A DNA stretch of 64,000 nt from Streptococcus parasanguinis. GTDB lineage: Bacteria; Bacillota; Bacilli; Lactobacillales; Streptococcaceae. The position numbers were made by a program, and so were the translations under genes. This document shows positions 8,702 through 17,327 of the stretch, piece by piece. Position 1 is the stretch's first letter, and each line of letters starts with the position of its first letter. Where the stretch lies: positions 1 through 64,000 of the forward strand of contig NZ_JAHZPC010000011.1 of assembly GCF_019929185.1 (NCBI RefSeq), read 5' to 3'. Below the pieces are notes generated by a model. The model was not told where the DNA came from. It saw only the letters and a list, made by a program, of their open reading frames with translations, and made no database searches.

Positions 8702-9253
8702 CTATAAAGAGGGTTTCTGTATGGAATAAATAATTTTATCCCCGCAATATCCTTTGCGTTGAATGGCATGAGGGATAGTTTCTACATACTGCATTCCTGC
8801 CTTTTCCATGACTTTCCCTGAAGCAGGATTTAAACTGACATAAGTGGCTTTGATTTCTTTAATGCCGACTTCATTCAATAAGAAATCTAAAACAGCTATG
8901 ACGGCCTCTGTCATGAATCCCTTCCCCCAGAATTTCTTGCCAAGGATATAACCCAGCTCGCAAGATTGACTTTCCTGGTCTTGGGAAACCACACTAATAT
9001 CTCCAATTACCTGATCCGGTGATGTTTTGAAACAGATCGCCCATTTATAAGTATCTGGTTTTTGATACTGTTCGACCCATCTTTTGATTGATTCTCTGGT
9101 CCTCTCAGGTGACGTATGGGCATCCCAGGTGACATATTTCAGATTTTCAGGATCAGAAGCCCAATTTTCATACATCCCTGGTGCATCTTCCAAAACGAAA
9201 GGCCTCAAGTATAAATGTTCTGTCTTCATGACAAGACTACCAAGATGATTCAT
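8702..9253 (-). CDS. GNAT-family N-acetyltransferase (RimJ/RimL type)
   Basis: Acetyl-CoA-dependent acetyltransferase of the acetyltransf_3 subgroup, which includes ribosomal-protein and small-molecule N-acetylases. Typical signs are the start TEHLYLRPFVLEDAPGMYENWASD, the acetyl-CoA-binding stretch ELGYILGKKFWGKGFMTEAV and the late ASGKVMEKAGMQ. Length 183 aa. The start at 9253 has GGGAG 8 nt upstream; a second ATG at codon 9 is possible but lacks a better ribosome site. The substrate cannot be told from sequence. It stands alone between nadE and pepC. Confidence 0.85.
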   Translation of the reverse strand: MNHLGSLVMKTEHLYLRPFVLEDAPGMYENWASDPENLKYVTWDAHTSPERTRESIKRWVEQYQKPDTYKWAICFKTSPDQVIGDISVVSQDQESQSCELGYILGKKFWGKGFMTEAVIAVLDFLLNEVGIKEIKATYVSLNPASGKVMEKAGMQYVETIPHAIQRKGYCGDKIIYSIQKPSL

Positions 9254-9315
9254 ATGTTGTCTCCCTTCATTTTTTCATACGACTTGAATTCTGCAATTTT
9301 TTTACTTTAATCTAG

Positions 9316-9346
9316 AAGAAAAGGACGGATGAAACCGCCCTTCTTT
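9316..9346 (-). terminator. Terminator downstream of nadE
   Basis: On the minus strand, AAGGGCGG/CCGTCCTT (one G-U pair) followed by TTCTT, about 70 bp after the nadE stop codon and after the hairpin repeat copy 2. Confidence 0.65.
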
Positions 9347-9374
9347 TTGATGTTTTTCACAACATAATATGGTA

Positions 9375-9418
9375 AGACTACGAAATCGAACTCTACGAGT
9401 TACCGATTTCTGTCTCAC
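9375..9418. repeat. Dispersed hairpin repeat (copy 2)
   Basis: Same nested hairpin as at 17-64: GAAATCG/CGATTTC with inner AACTC/GAGTT. The inner arm differs from copy 1 by a compensated pair. The nadE stop codon (TGA, 9415-9417) falls inside the repeat, where copy 1 has TGG. Confidence 0.7.
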
Positions 9419-10239
9419 TCCCAGAAATGATCAAATACTGTGATTGGCAAGTGGCGTTTGTGTTGGCCTTTGTACCACCATTTTTCAATAGTTGCTTGAG
9501 CTTCTGGGCTTACTTGTTTGCCTTCTAGGTAATCATCGATTTCATTATAGGTGACACCCAGCGCTACTTCATCAGCAACACCTGGTTTTTCTTCTTCCAA
9601 ATCTGCAGTTGGGATTTTCTCATAGAGAGCAGGATCAGCTCCCAAGGCTTTAAGCAATTGTTTTCCTTGGCGCTTGTTCAAACGGAATAGAGGTAGAATA
9701 TCTGCACCACCATCTCCAAATTTTGTGAAGAAGCCAGTAATATTTTCCGCAGCATGATCCGTCCCAATCACTGCTCCGCTATGTGCTCCTGCTAGAGCAT
9801 ACTGAGCAATCATGCGGCTACGTGCCTTGATATTGCCCTTGTTGAAGTCGGAGATATCCGTTCCTGTTGCTTCGACAGCGCGTTCCATGGCATCAACCGA
9901 TTCCTTGATGTTAACGACTAGGCTGACATCTGGCTGGATGAAGGCCAAAGCTTTTTGGGCATCTTCTTCATCTGCCTGTACCCCATAAGGAAGGCGAACA
10001 GCAATAAATTGATAGGAGGCATCTCCTGTCTCTGCGCGCATTTCTTCCATGGCTAATTGAGCTAACCGTCCAGCAAGAGTCGAATCTTGTCCTCCTGAGA
10101 TCCCTAATACAAATGTTTTCAAGAAGGGATGTTTTTTTAGATATCTTTTTAAGAAATCAACCGAGCGGCGAATCTCTTCCTGAGGATCAATGCTAGGCTT
10201 GACACTCAATTGTTGGATAATCTCTTCTTGCAAACTCAT
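9415..10239 (-). CDS. nadE: NH3-dependent NAD+ synthetase
   Basis: Last step of NAD synthesis: deamido-NAD + ammonia + ATP to NAD. N-type ATP pyrophosphatase with the P-loop SGGQDS at about 48-53, and AEN(I)TGF and KFGDGGAD segments binding deamido-NAD. Length 274 aa fits the ammonia-dependent form without a glutaminase domain. Its ATG overlaps the pncB stop by 4 bp (ATGA), so the two are translationally coupled as a nicotinate salvage unit. Its own stop codon lies within a dispersed hairpin repeat. Confidence 0.96.
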   Translation of the reverse strand: MSLQEEIIQQLSVKPSIDPQEEIRRSVDFLKRYLKKHPFLKTFVLGISGGQDSTLAGRLAQLAMEEMRAETGDASYQFIAVRLPYGVQADEEDAQKALAFIQPDVSLVVNIKESVDAMERAVEATGTDISDFNKGNIKARSRMIAQYALAGAHSGAVIGTDHAAENITGFFTKFGDGGADILPLFRLNKRQGKQLLKALGADPALYEKIPTADLEEEKPGVADEVALGVTYNEIDDYLEGKQVSPEAQATIEKWWYKGQHKRHLPITVFDHFWE

Positions 10240-11696
10240 TTTGCTTCTCCTTCTCCATTGGCCTTGTTACGCATTTCCTCGATTAGATCCATCTTATCCT
10301 GCCAAATATCTTTTGCCAAGTCAACTGGGTAATGCTGTGGATTGAGGACACGCTTGTATTCATCCCACAATTGATCGTAATTTTTACGAGCATATTCTTG
10401 AATTTCTGATAATGGTGGTAGTTGATAAACCAATTGCCCCTCTTTAAAAATATCCACTAAAAGAGGAATAGCCTCAAAGTTTCGGACCGTTTTATTGATG
10501 TAGGTATAAGTCGGATGGAACATTTTAAGTTCTGTCAGTTGTGAAACATCTACTCCATCATAAGTGATGTAGTCCCCTTCTGACTTACCTTTTTCACGAC
10601 TCGTAATCCGCCAGACTTGCTTTTTACCTGGAGTAGAAACTTTCTCTGCATTATTAGAAAGCTTGATGGTATTGATCATCTCTCCTGCTTCGTTTTCAAC
10701 AGAAACAATTTTGTATACCGCCCCAAGTGCTGGTTGATCGTAAGCCGTAATGAGCTTGGTTCCCACACCCCATACATCAATTTTTGCTTTTTGCATTTTT
10801 AAGTTGAGGATGGTATTTTCATCCAAGTCGTTAGAAGCGTAGATTTTAGCATTTGTAAACCCAGCCTCATCTAATTGCTGGCGAACCTTTTTAGAAATAT
10901 AGGCAATATCTCCTGAGTCAATCCGTACGCCTAGGAAATTGATCTTCTCTCCCATTTCACGCGCTACCTGAATAGCTGCAGGAACCCCAATACGAAGAGT
11001 ATCATAGGTATCGACGAGGAAGACACAATCTTTATGGGTTTCCGCGTAGGCCTTAAAGGCTTGGTAGTCATTTCCATATACCTGTACAAGAGAATGGGCA
11101 TGGGTTCCTAAAACAGGGATTCCAAAGAGTTTTCCTGCCCGAACATTACTAGTCCCATTAGCACCTCCGATGACTGCCGCACGAGTTCCCCAAATCGCAG
11201 CATCCATTTCTTGCGCGCGGCGTGTCCCAAATTCCATCAAAGGCTCATCTTCAATGACCGAACGAATGCGTGCAGCCTTAGTCGCAATTAAGGTTTGAAA
11301 GTTGATGATATTCAATAGGGCTGTTTCCACCAATTGACACTGAGCCAGAGGACCTTCTACCTGAACAATTGGTTCATTCGCAAAGACTAAATCTCCTTCT
11401 TGAGCCGAGCGTACCGTCAATTCCAACTTGAGATCACGGAGATATTCCAAAAAGGCCCCATGATAACCAAGTGACTCTAAATAGGCAATATCGCTCTCAG
11501 AAAAGCGCAAGTTTTCCAAGTATTTCACAATTCTCTCTAAGCCAGCAAATACTGCGTAGCCGTTTTTAAAAGGCTGTTGACGAAAATACACTTCAAATAC
11601 GGCATGCTTATTGTGGATACCTTGATCAAAATAGACTTGCATCATGTTGATTTGGTATAAATCAGTATGCAAGGTTAAACTGTCATCTGGATACAT
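10236..11696 (-). CDS. pncB: Nicotinate phosphoribosyltransferase
   Basis: Converts nicotinate and PRPP to nicotinate mononucleotide, the entry step of the Preiss-Handler pathway; streptococci generally rely on vitamin uptake for NAD. Family features: [18 protein letters not shown] at the N-terminus, EFGTRRAQ with the phosphorylated-histidine region GTHAHSLV, and GVRIDSGDI. Length 486 aa. Forms an operon with nadE through a 4-bp overlap. An extended -10 promoter is visible 57 bp upstream. Confidence 0.95.
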   Translation of the reverse strand: MYPDDSLTLHTDLYQINMMQVYFDQGIHNKHAVFEVYFRQQPFKNGYAVFAGLERIVKYLENLRFSESDIAYLESLGYHGAFLEYLRDLKLELTVRSAQEGDLVFANEPIVQVEGPLAQCQLVETALLNIINFQTLIATKAARIRSVIEDEPLMEFGTRRAQEMDAAIWGTRAAVIGGANGTSNVRAGKLFGIPVLGTHAHSLVQVYGNDYQAFKAYAETHKDCVFLVDTYDTLRIGVPAAIQVAREMGEKINFLGVRIDSGDIAYISKKVRQQLDEAGFTNAKIYASNDLDENTILNLKMQKAKIDVWGVGTKLITAYDQPALGAVYKIVSVENEAGEMINTIKLSNNAEKVSTPGKKQVWRITSREKGKSEGDYITYDGVDVSQLTELKMFHPTYTYINKTVRNFEAIPLLVDIFKEGQLVYQLPPLSEIQEYARKNYDQLWDEYKRVLNPQHYPVDLAKDIWQDKMDLIEEMRNKANGEGEAK

Positions 11697-11753
11697 ATGT
11701 ATACCTCTTTTTTATTGATTTGTTCTATGAATTCCTACCATAAAATTAGTACC

Positions 11754-11762
11754 ATTATAGCA
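11754..11762 (-). promoter_or_regulatory. Extended -10 promoter of pncB-nadE
   Basis: TGCTATAAT on the minus strand (core 11754-11759), with no clear -35 hexamer. Confidence 0.6.
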
Positions 11763-11798
11763 CATTTCAGCTCTATTGAATACTGAAAGGAAAGCATG

Positions 11799-11831
11799 AA
11801 AAAAATCTGAGACACAAACCTCAGATTTTTA
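11799..11831 (-). terminator. trxB terminator
   Basis: AAATCTGAG/CTCAGATTT stem with a 7-nt loop and a T run on the minus strand, just past the trxB stop. Confidence 0.88.
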
Positions 11832-11836
11832 AAAGA

Positions 11837-12754
11837 TTAAAAGTTTTCTGTGATATATTTATAAACTTCTTGGCCAGCAATCGCACCGTCTCCGACGGCT
11901 GTCGTCACTTGACGTAGGTCTTTTTGACGAACATCACCAACCGCAAAAATACCTGGGACTGTGGTTCTCATATGATCATCCGTCACCACCCAGCCATTTT
12001 CATCTAAAATACCAAGTTCCGTCGCAAAATCACTGACAGGATCTAAACCGACATAGATAAAGACACCACCAAAGGCCTGCTCTCTAACCTCTCCTGTCTT
12101 CACATCTTTTAAAAGGACAGACGTTACTTTTGGTTCCCCCTTAATTTCTTCAACAACCGTATTCCAAGCAAAGTGAATTTTATCATTGGCAAAGGCACGG
12201 TCTTGAAGAACTTTTTGGGCACGCAACTGATCACGACGATGGGCAATGGTCACTGTTTTTGCAAACTGAGTCAAAAAGACAGCTTCTTCTACCGCAGAAT
12301 CGCCACCACCAACGACCAAGAGATCCTCGTCTCTAAAGAAAGCACCATCACAAACAGCACAGTAGGAAACCCCTCTACTATTCAGCTCCTCTTCGCCAGG
12401 GACATTCAATGGACGGTGGTTAGACCCTGTTGCAATCACCACGGTTTTAGCTTCAAATTCCCCATCATCTGTGACAATCTTTTTGGTTGCTCCGAGGTCT
12501 TCGATGCGCTCTACCTGACCAAACAAATGTTCCACACCAAGATTTTCTAAAGGCTCAAACATTTTTTCAGCCAAGTCTGGGCCACTAATATTCGCATAGC
12601 CAGGATAGTTTTCAATGTCAGACGTATTGTTCATTTGACCGCCTGGAATTCCTCTCTCAATCAATGCGACTTTTAAATTGCTTCGTGCTGCATAAAGGGC
12701 AGCAGTCATCCCTGCAGGACCTGCTCCAATAATCACTGTATCAAACATACTCAA
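11837..12754 (-). CDS. trxB: Thioredoxin-disulfide reductase
   Basis: NADPH:thioredoxin oxidoreductase, a flavoprotein maintaining thiol redox balance; important in catalase-negative streptococci. Visible: FAD-binding GAGPAG near residue 10, redox-active CAVC (Cys132 and Cys135), NADPH-binding GGGDSA, and the C-terminal FAD motif GIFAVGDVR. Length 305 aa is that of low-Mr TrxB. It has a complete sigma-A promoter and its own terminator. Confidence 0.96.
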   Translation of the reverse strand: MSMFDTVIIGAGPAGMTAALYAARSNLKVALIERGIPGGQMNNTSDIENYPGYANISGPDLAEKMFEPLENLGVEHLFGQVERIEDLGATKKIVTDDGEFEAKTVVIATGSNHRPLNVPGEEELNSRGVSYCAVCDGAFFRDEDLLVVGGGDSAVEEAVFLTQFAKTVTIAHRRDQLRAQKVLQDRAFANDKIHFAWNTVVEEIKGEPKVTSVLLKDVKTGEVREQAFGGVFIYVGLDPVSDFATELGILDENGWVVTDDHMRTTVPGIFAVGDVRQKDLRQVTTAVGDGAIAGQEVYKYITENF

Positions 12755-12777
12755 CCTCTTTCTGTTTCGTTGTAATC

Positions 12778-12806
12778 ATTATAATTCTAACACGGTCTTT
12801 TTGCAA
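12778..12806 (-). promoter_or_regulatory. trxB promoter
   Basis: -35 TTGCAA (12801-12806), 17-bp spacer, -10 TATAAT (12778-12783). The -35 begins inside the stop region of the upstream DUF4059 gene. Confidence 0.8.
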
Positions 12807-13034
12807 TTATCGTGCTTGAAAGATAAACAAAATCCCTATGACCGCAAAGGTTAAAATAGGAATCGTCATGATATCAATTAAAAGGATATCATACAAATGG
12901 GCTTGTCGTTGCTTGGCTGTTTTATCTTTCTTCTTAAGGGCACGGTAGCCAATCCAAATACAAGAAGCGATCCCAACTAAAATCGTTGTCGTCACTAAGC
13001 TTTGTAAATATAAGGACAATAATTTATTTAACAT
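12807..13034 (-). CDS. DUF4059 family two-helix membrane protein
   Basis: Small membrane protein of 75 aa with two hydrophobic helices (about 7-27 and 48-72) separated by a basic, Lys/Arg/Gln-rich cytoplasmic loop. I recognise the streptococcal DUF4059 family found between the amino-acid ABC transporter and trxB. The ATG at 13034 is chosen because GGAG lies 7 nt upstream; the frame is open further up but without a ribosome site. Function unknown. A weak hairpin separates it from the ABC genes. Confidence 0.8.
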   Translation of the reverse strand: MLNKLLSLYLQSLVTTTILVGIASCIWIGYRALKKKDKTAKQRQAHLYDILLIDIMTIPILTFAVIGILFIFQAR

Positions 13035-13061
13035 CACAACTCCAAATATTTTTACATTTTC

Positions 13062-13092
13062 AGAAAACAAACCCAGCTAGCGTCGCCAGCTG
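13062..13092 (-). terminator. Possible terminator after the amino-acid ABC transporter
   Basis: CAGCT/AGCTG stem extended by GC pairs, followed on the minus strand by GGTTTGTTTTC. The T tract is interrupted, so termination may be partial. Confidence 0.5.
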
Positions 13093-13115
13093 AGTCTTAC
13101 CTCTCCTCTATTATA

Positions 13116-13859
13116 TCAAACATAGGTCCGTTTGTAACTAGCAAAGAATTCTTTTGTCCGTTCTTCTTTTGGATACTGCATGATTTCCTCTGGTGTTCCA
13201 GATTCAATAATCCGTCCTTTATCCAAAAATAGGACCTTATCTGCTACTTGCGCTACAAAAGACATATCATGGCTGACCAGTACCATGGTTTGTCCTGATT
13301 TTGCTGCATTGGCAATGGATTTTTCAACTTCTCCAACCAATTCTGGATCCAAGGCTGAAGTCGGTTCATCCAGCAAAAGAACTTCTGGTTTCATAGCCAA
13401 GGCACGAGCCAAAGCCACACGTTGTTTTTGTCCACCTGAGAGGTGACGAGGATAGTGATTTTCACGATCCGATAAACCGACTTTTGCCAGTTCTTCTCGA
13501 GCAATTTTCGTTGCTTCTTGATCGGATAACCCCTTCACAACAATGAGCCCTTCTTTCACATTTTCAAGAGCTGTTTTTCTACCAAACAAATTAAACTGTT
13601 GGAACACCATGGCCAATTTTCTTCTTAAGGTTAAGATTTGATCTTGGGTAATGTGTTCAAAATCAACTTCGAAATCATCAATCTTAATTCTACCGCTATC
13701 TGGTGCTTCCAAATAGTTTAAACTGCGTAAGAAGGTTGATTTACCAGCTCCCGAAGACCCGATTAGGGCCACGACTTCCCCTTTTTGAATTTCCAAACTT
13801 AGATTATTTAAAACCTTTTGACCTGAAAATGTCTTTGATAATTCTGAAATATAAATCAT
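13116..13859 (-). CDS. Polar amino-acid ABC transporter, ATP-binding protein
   Basis: ATPase of a PAAT-family importer (GlnQ/ArtP/TcyC type). Walker A GSSGAGKST, Q-loop FQQFNLFGRKT, signature LSGGQKQRVALARAL, Walker B VLLLDEPTSALD and the switch histidine VSHDM are all present. Length 247 aa. Its ATG overlaps the permease stop by one base. No substrate-binding protein gene is next to the pair, so it must be elsewhere; the amino acid transported is not determined. The order trxB-DUF4059-ATPase-permease matches pneumococcus. Confidence 0.93.
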   Translation of the reverse strand: MIYISELSKTFSGQKVLNNLSLEIQKGEVVALIGSSGAGKSTFLRSLNYLEAPDSGRIKIDDFEVDFEHITQDQILTLRRKLAMVFQQFNLFGRKTALENVKEGLIVVKGLSDQEATKIAREELAKVGLSDRENHYPRHLSGGQKQRVALARALAMKPEVLLLDEPTSALDPELVGEVEKSIANAAKSGQTMVLVSHDMSFVAQVADKVLFLDKGRIIESGTPEEIMQYPKEERTKEFFASYKRTYV

Positions 13860-14659
13860 TAGATCCGGACCTCCTGATCTGGTAAATCAATTGCTACGGG
13901 AGTCTCAATATCCAGTCGACGTTCAATGTGACGGCCTAGTATTTCAATGAGAATGTTCACAATCCAGTAAACAATCGATACCGTGATAAAGCGTTCAAAG
14001 TACTTCAAATCGCTCCCCCCAATAATCCGTGCTTGGGCAAAAATTTCAACCACACTGGCACTAAAGGCTAGCGAGGTTCCCTTGGTTAAGCCGATGAGAG
14101 AGTTGATTAAAGTAGGAGTTGCAACGACTGCTGCATTGGGAATAATAATCCGGCGATAAACTTGACGGTTGGTCATCCCAAGACTACGCGCTGCCTCAAT
14201 TTCACCAGGATCCACTGATAAAATGGCTGCCCGTATGGTTTCACTCGCATAAGCTGCCTCATTAAAGGCAAGAGCCACAATTGCAAATAACTCAGCTGGA
14301 ATGGCATTAATATTAAAAGCTGTTCCATAGGACTGATTGATCGCTTTTAAAATAAGAGGAATCCCATAATAGGTCAACATCAACTGAACCAACAAAGGAG
14401 TCCCACGTAAAAAACTGACAAAAACAGCTTGAATCGGGTAAAGAATTCGTACACGATTAATTTTGACCAGAGCAAAAATCATGGCAAAAATAATCCCAAA
14501 AAATGCGCCTCCTAGGGCTAATAAAATCGTCACAGGCAATTTCCCAATGACTGCCGGAAATGCATCCAATACGGCTCTCAAACTAAACAGCTTGCTATCT
14601 GGAACGTGTTTTAAAAAGTCAGCATACCAGTTGGCAGTTAAAAGATTAGTTGTAAACAT
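13859..14659 (-). CDS. Polar amino-acid ABC transporter, permease protein
   Basis: Membrane subunit of a histidine/glutamine-type importer with about five hydrophobic helices and the EAA loop NEAAYASETIRAAILSVDPGEIEAARSLG, which docks the ATPase. I start it at the ATG at 14659 (266 aa) because AAGGAAG lies 8 nt upstream; an earlier in-frame start would precede the ribosome site. No solute-binding domain is fused. A promoter is visible immediately upstream. Confidence 0.92.
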   Translation of the reverse strand: MFTTNLLTANWYADFLKHVPDSKLFSLRAVLDAFPAVIGKLPVTILLALGGAFFGIIFAMIFALVKINRVRILYPIQAVFVSFLRGTPLLVQLMLTYYGIPLILKAINQSYGTAFNINAIPAELFAIVALAFNEAAYASETIRAAILSVDPGEIEAARSLGMTNRQVYRRIIIPNAAVVATPTLINSLIGLTKGTSLAFSASVVEIFAQARIIGGSDLKYFERFITVSIVYWIVNILIEILGRHIERRLDIETPVAIDLPDQEVRI

Positions 14660-14688
14660 TTTTGTTACTTCCTTTCTCGAACATAAAC

Positions 14689-14718
14689 ATTCTATCACAT
14701 TCACTATCGGAATTCCAA
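14689..14718 (-). promoter_or_regulatory. Promoter of the amino-acid ABC transporter
   Basis: -35 TTGGAA (14713-14718), 18-bp spacer, extended -10 TGATAGAAT (core 14689-14694). Confidence 0.65.
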
Positions 14719-14735
14719 AAATTGCTACAGAAATA

Positions 14736-14770
14736 GAAAAATGATAGACTACTCAAATTTAGTCTATCAT
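14736..14770 (-). terminator. Terminator of the DEAD-box helicase gene
   Basis: Perfect 11-bp stem ATGATAGACTA/TAGTCTATCAT with an 8-nt loop and TTTT on the minus strand. A second hairpin without a T run (TTTCTTTATG/CATAAAGAAA, about 14796-14820) lies between it and the gene. Confidence 0.75.
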
Positions 14771-14855
14771 AATTTTAGACAAGTTCCTAATAGTTTTTCT
14801 TTATGGAGTTCATAAAGAAAATCTATGTTTTCTTCTGAACATTTGAAAGAAGGGG

Positions 14856-16199
14856 TTAGAAAGTTTGGCGTTTGGCCTTTCGTTCTGCCCGACCACGCGC
14901 ACGGTTTTCAGCTCGTTTTGCTTTTCTCCGCTTTTCATCAACTGCCCATTTGATTTTTTTCTTGTAGCCTGGTTTGATTTTTTTCTTTTTCTTCTTCACC
15001 AGACCAATCATTTCGATATCAAGTTTCTCTTGCTTCTTCTCACGATTCACCCGTCTATCCCGATCATAGGTATCTTCAATAACCCCATTTTTCAACACTT
15101 TCGGTACGAAACGAATGCCCATTTTTTCTAGTTCACGGATATCTGAATCATCACTCGGTTGATAAAGAGTAATGGCTACACCTGGTAGGCCATTGCGACC
15201 TGTCCGGCCAACACGGTGAACGAAGAAGGAAAGATCTTGTGGAATGGCATCGTTGATGACATGGCTCACTCCTTCGATATCAATTCCACGAGCCGCCAAA
15301 TCGGTGGCCACAATATACTCAAAATCAAGATTTTTAACCTGATTCATGATCCGTTTCCGTTCACGTGGTGGGATATCTCCGTGAATCTTCGCCACTTTCA
15401 ATCCTTGGGCTACTAGATAAGCATGGAGATCATCTGCTCTCGTTTTGGTATTAACGAAAATCATGGCCAAATAAGGTTGCAAGGTCTTGGTCAATTGGTA
15501 AATTTGCTCATTTTTATCCCGACCCTTGGTCGAAACCAGCCAATTATCGATGGTATCTGAAATCACCGTCTTGGTCTTAATTTGCTCCATGACTGGGTTT
15601 GAGAGATATTTTTTCAAGAAAGGCTGCAATTTTTGCGGAATGGTGGCTGAAAAAACTAAAAATTGCAGTTGTTGCGGAAGCCTTGAAGCAATCTTATCCA
15701 CAGTAGACAAGAATCCCATGTCCAGTGTCATATCTGCCTCGTCTACTACAAAAGTATGGGCCTTATGAATAGCCAGATCACCAGATGCAACCAGATCATA
15801 GATCCGGCCTGGAGTTCCAATCACGATATGTGGTTGTTTGACCTGCAGTTTTTCAATCTGACGGCTTTTATCCGTTCCTCCAACATAATTCACAATCCGA
15901 ATCTCTTTTTCAGAATGACTAGCGATTTGACGAGCAGCTTGGTAAATTTGCGTCGCCAACTCCCGACTAGGCGCCGTGATGACCGCTTCAACTTGTTGGC
16001 TGTCTTCATTTAACGTTTGAAAAATCGGCAAGAGGAACGTATGGGTTTTCCCAGAACCAGTCTTTGATTCTCCTACTAAATCATTTCCAGCTAGGACAAT
16101 CGGAATTAGTTTTTCCTGTACTTCGGTTGCTTCTCTAAAATTGATTTCTTTCAGTACCTCTTGAATATAGGGCTTAAAATTAAACTCTGTAAATTTCAT
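14856..16199 (-). CDS. DEAD-box ATP-dependent RNA helicase
   Basis: RNA helicase probably acting in ribosome assembly or mRNA turnover in the cold. Motifs in order: Walker A SKTGSGKT, PSRELA, TPGR, DEAD in VVDEADMTLDMGF, SAT, ARGIDI and HRVGRTGR. The last 80 residues form a strongly basic Lys/Arg tail suited to RNA binding. It most resembles the Gram-positive CshB/YfmL group, but I cannot assign it firmly. The ATG at 16199 (447 aa) is chosen because AAAGGA lies 10 nt upstream. It is transcribed in the same direction as mraY but separated from it by a terminator and an extended -10 box. Confidence 0.92.
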   Translation of the reverse strand: MKFTEFNFKPYIQEVLKEINFREATEVQEKLIPIVLAGNDLVGESKTGSGKTHTFLLPIFQTLNEDSQQVEAVITAPSRELATQIYQAARQIASHSEKEIRIVNYVGGTDKSRQIEKLQVKQPHIVIGTPGRIYDLVASGDLAIHKAHTFVVDEADMTLDMGFLSTVDKIASRLPQQLQFLVFSATIPQKLQPFLKKYLSNPVMEQIKTKTVISDTIDNWLVSTKGRDKNEQIYQLTKTLQPYLAMIFVNTKTRADDLHAYLVAQGLKVAKIHGDIPPRERKRIMNQVKNLDFEYIVATDLAARGIDIEGVSHVINDAIPQDLSFFVHRVGRTGRNGLPGVAITLYQPSDDSDIRELEKMGIRFVPKVLKNGVIEDTYDRDRRVNREKKQEKLDIEMIGLVKKKKKKIKPGYKKKIKWAVDEKRRKAKRAENRARGRAERKAKRQTF

Positions 16200-16303
16200 T
16201 TTCTCAGTTCCTTTCATGATCTCTATTATTATATCAGAAAAGCTGTCTTCGCGCTTCTCTTTTAGTTGTTTTTCCTCGTGTCAAGTCTCTCCCTTGTGCC
16301 GAT

Positions 16304-16335
16304 TAAAAAACGATGGGCAAGCCCACCGTCGTTTT
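16304..16335 (-). terminator. mraY terminator
   Basis: AAAACGA/TCGTTTT and TGGGC/GCCCA arms with a short bulge and a T run on the minus strand. The 5' arm overlaps the mraY stop codon. Confidence 0.8.
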
Positions 16336-17326
16336 ATAGATAGAGAAGGACAAGAGTGATACCGCTTGTCACCAAGGCAATGGTCCACATAAAAGCATCC
16401 ACTTTCCATTCTGACCAATTTTGGCCATTGCCAGAAAGGCCACCCAGTTCTAAATGATGGTGGAAAGGAGTCATTCTGAAAATCCGTCGCCCTTCCCCGT
16501 AGCGTTTCTTGGTCCATTTGAAATAGGTCACTTGTAGCATCACTGAACCTGTTTCAATGACATAGACCAGACCAATCAGGAGTAGCGTCCACTCGACATG
16601 CATAGCCATTGACAAAGCTGCAAGCATCCCTCCAAGAGCAAGACTACCGACATCTCCCATAAAGATTTTAGCCGGCTTGTGATTGAAGACAAAGAATCCA
16701 AGCAAGGCCCCAATCATACTCAAGGTGACAAAGAGAATATCCCATTTTCCTTGCATATAGGCAATAAAGGAATAGGCACTCAGGCTAATGGCAACGGAAA
16801 TGCTGGCTAATCCATCAATCCCATCTGTCAAATTGACCGCATTTGAAAAACCAACCAACCAAAATAAAGCAAAGAGAATGTAGAAATGTCCCAAGTAAAG
16901 ATCGTAACCAAAGACATTCAAAAGGCTTCCTGCACCGTGGCGCTCAGAAAAAATATAGAAGATGATTCCACCAACGAGTTGAAGAGCTAATTTTTGCTTT
17001 GGATTGAGCCCTTCATTAATCTTACGAAAAACTTTTAAAAAGTCATCCAAAAATCCAACAATTCCATATAGAATCAAGATAAATAGAGTAAGTTGAACAG
17101 GGCGCGTGAAATTTCCAGTCAATACGGTAACGACAAAACTAACTAGAACGGCTGTAATGAGAAATACAACTCCACCCATTGTCGGAGTGCCAGCTTTTGC
17201 TTTGTGTTGTTTCACATCTTCGTGCATTTGTTGCCCAGAAATATGAGCACGATGGTAAAATCGAATAAAGGCTGGAATTGCAGCCACTGTTAATAGAAAC
17301 GATACAAGGATCGTAGCAATATACAT
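16334..17326 (-). CDS. mraY: Phospho-N-acetylmuramoyl-pentapeptide transferase
   Basis: Integral membrane enzyme making lipid I from UDP-MurNAc-pentapeptide and undecaprenyl phosphate. It is a roughly ten-helix protein with the Mg-binding DDFLK, the [10 protein letters not shown] active-site loop and the HHHLE motif near the C-terminus. Length 330 aa fits. Its ATG lies one base past the pbp2x stop, so it is the last gene of the rsmH-ftsL-pbp2x-mraY operon. Confidence 0.96.
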   Translation of the reverse strand: MYIATILVSFLLTVAAIPAFIRFYHRAHISGQQMHEDVKQHKAKAGTPTMGGVVFLITAVLVSFVVTVLTGNFTRPVQLTLFILILYGIVGFLDDFLKVFRKINEGLNPKQKLALQLVGGIIFYIFSERHGAGSLLNVFGYDLYLGHFYILFALFWLVGFSNAVNLTDGIDGLASISVAISLSAYSFIAYMQGKWDILFVTLSMIGALLGFFVFNHKPAKIFMGDVGSLALGGMLAALSMAMHVEWTLLLIGLVYVIETGSVMLQVTYFKWTKKRYGEGRRIFRMTPFHHHLELGGLSGNGQNWSEWKVDAFMWTIALVTSGITLVLLYL

Positions 17327-17327
17327 C

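Noticed and set aside
14796-14820. Hairpin TTTCTTTATG/CATAAAGAAA as a second terminator of the DEAD-box gene
   Set aside because: It lacks a T run on the minus strand; the adjacent hairpin at 14736-14770 has one and is the better terminator.
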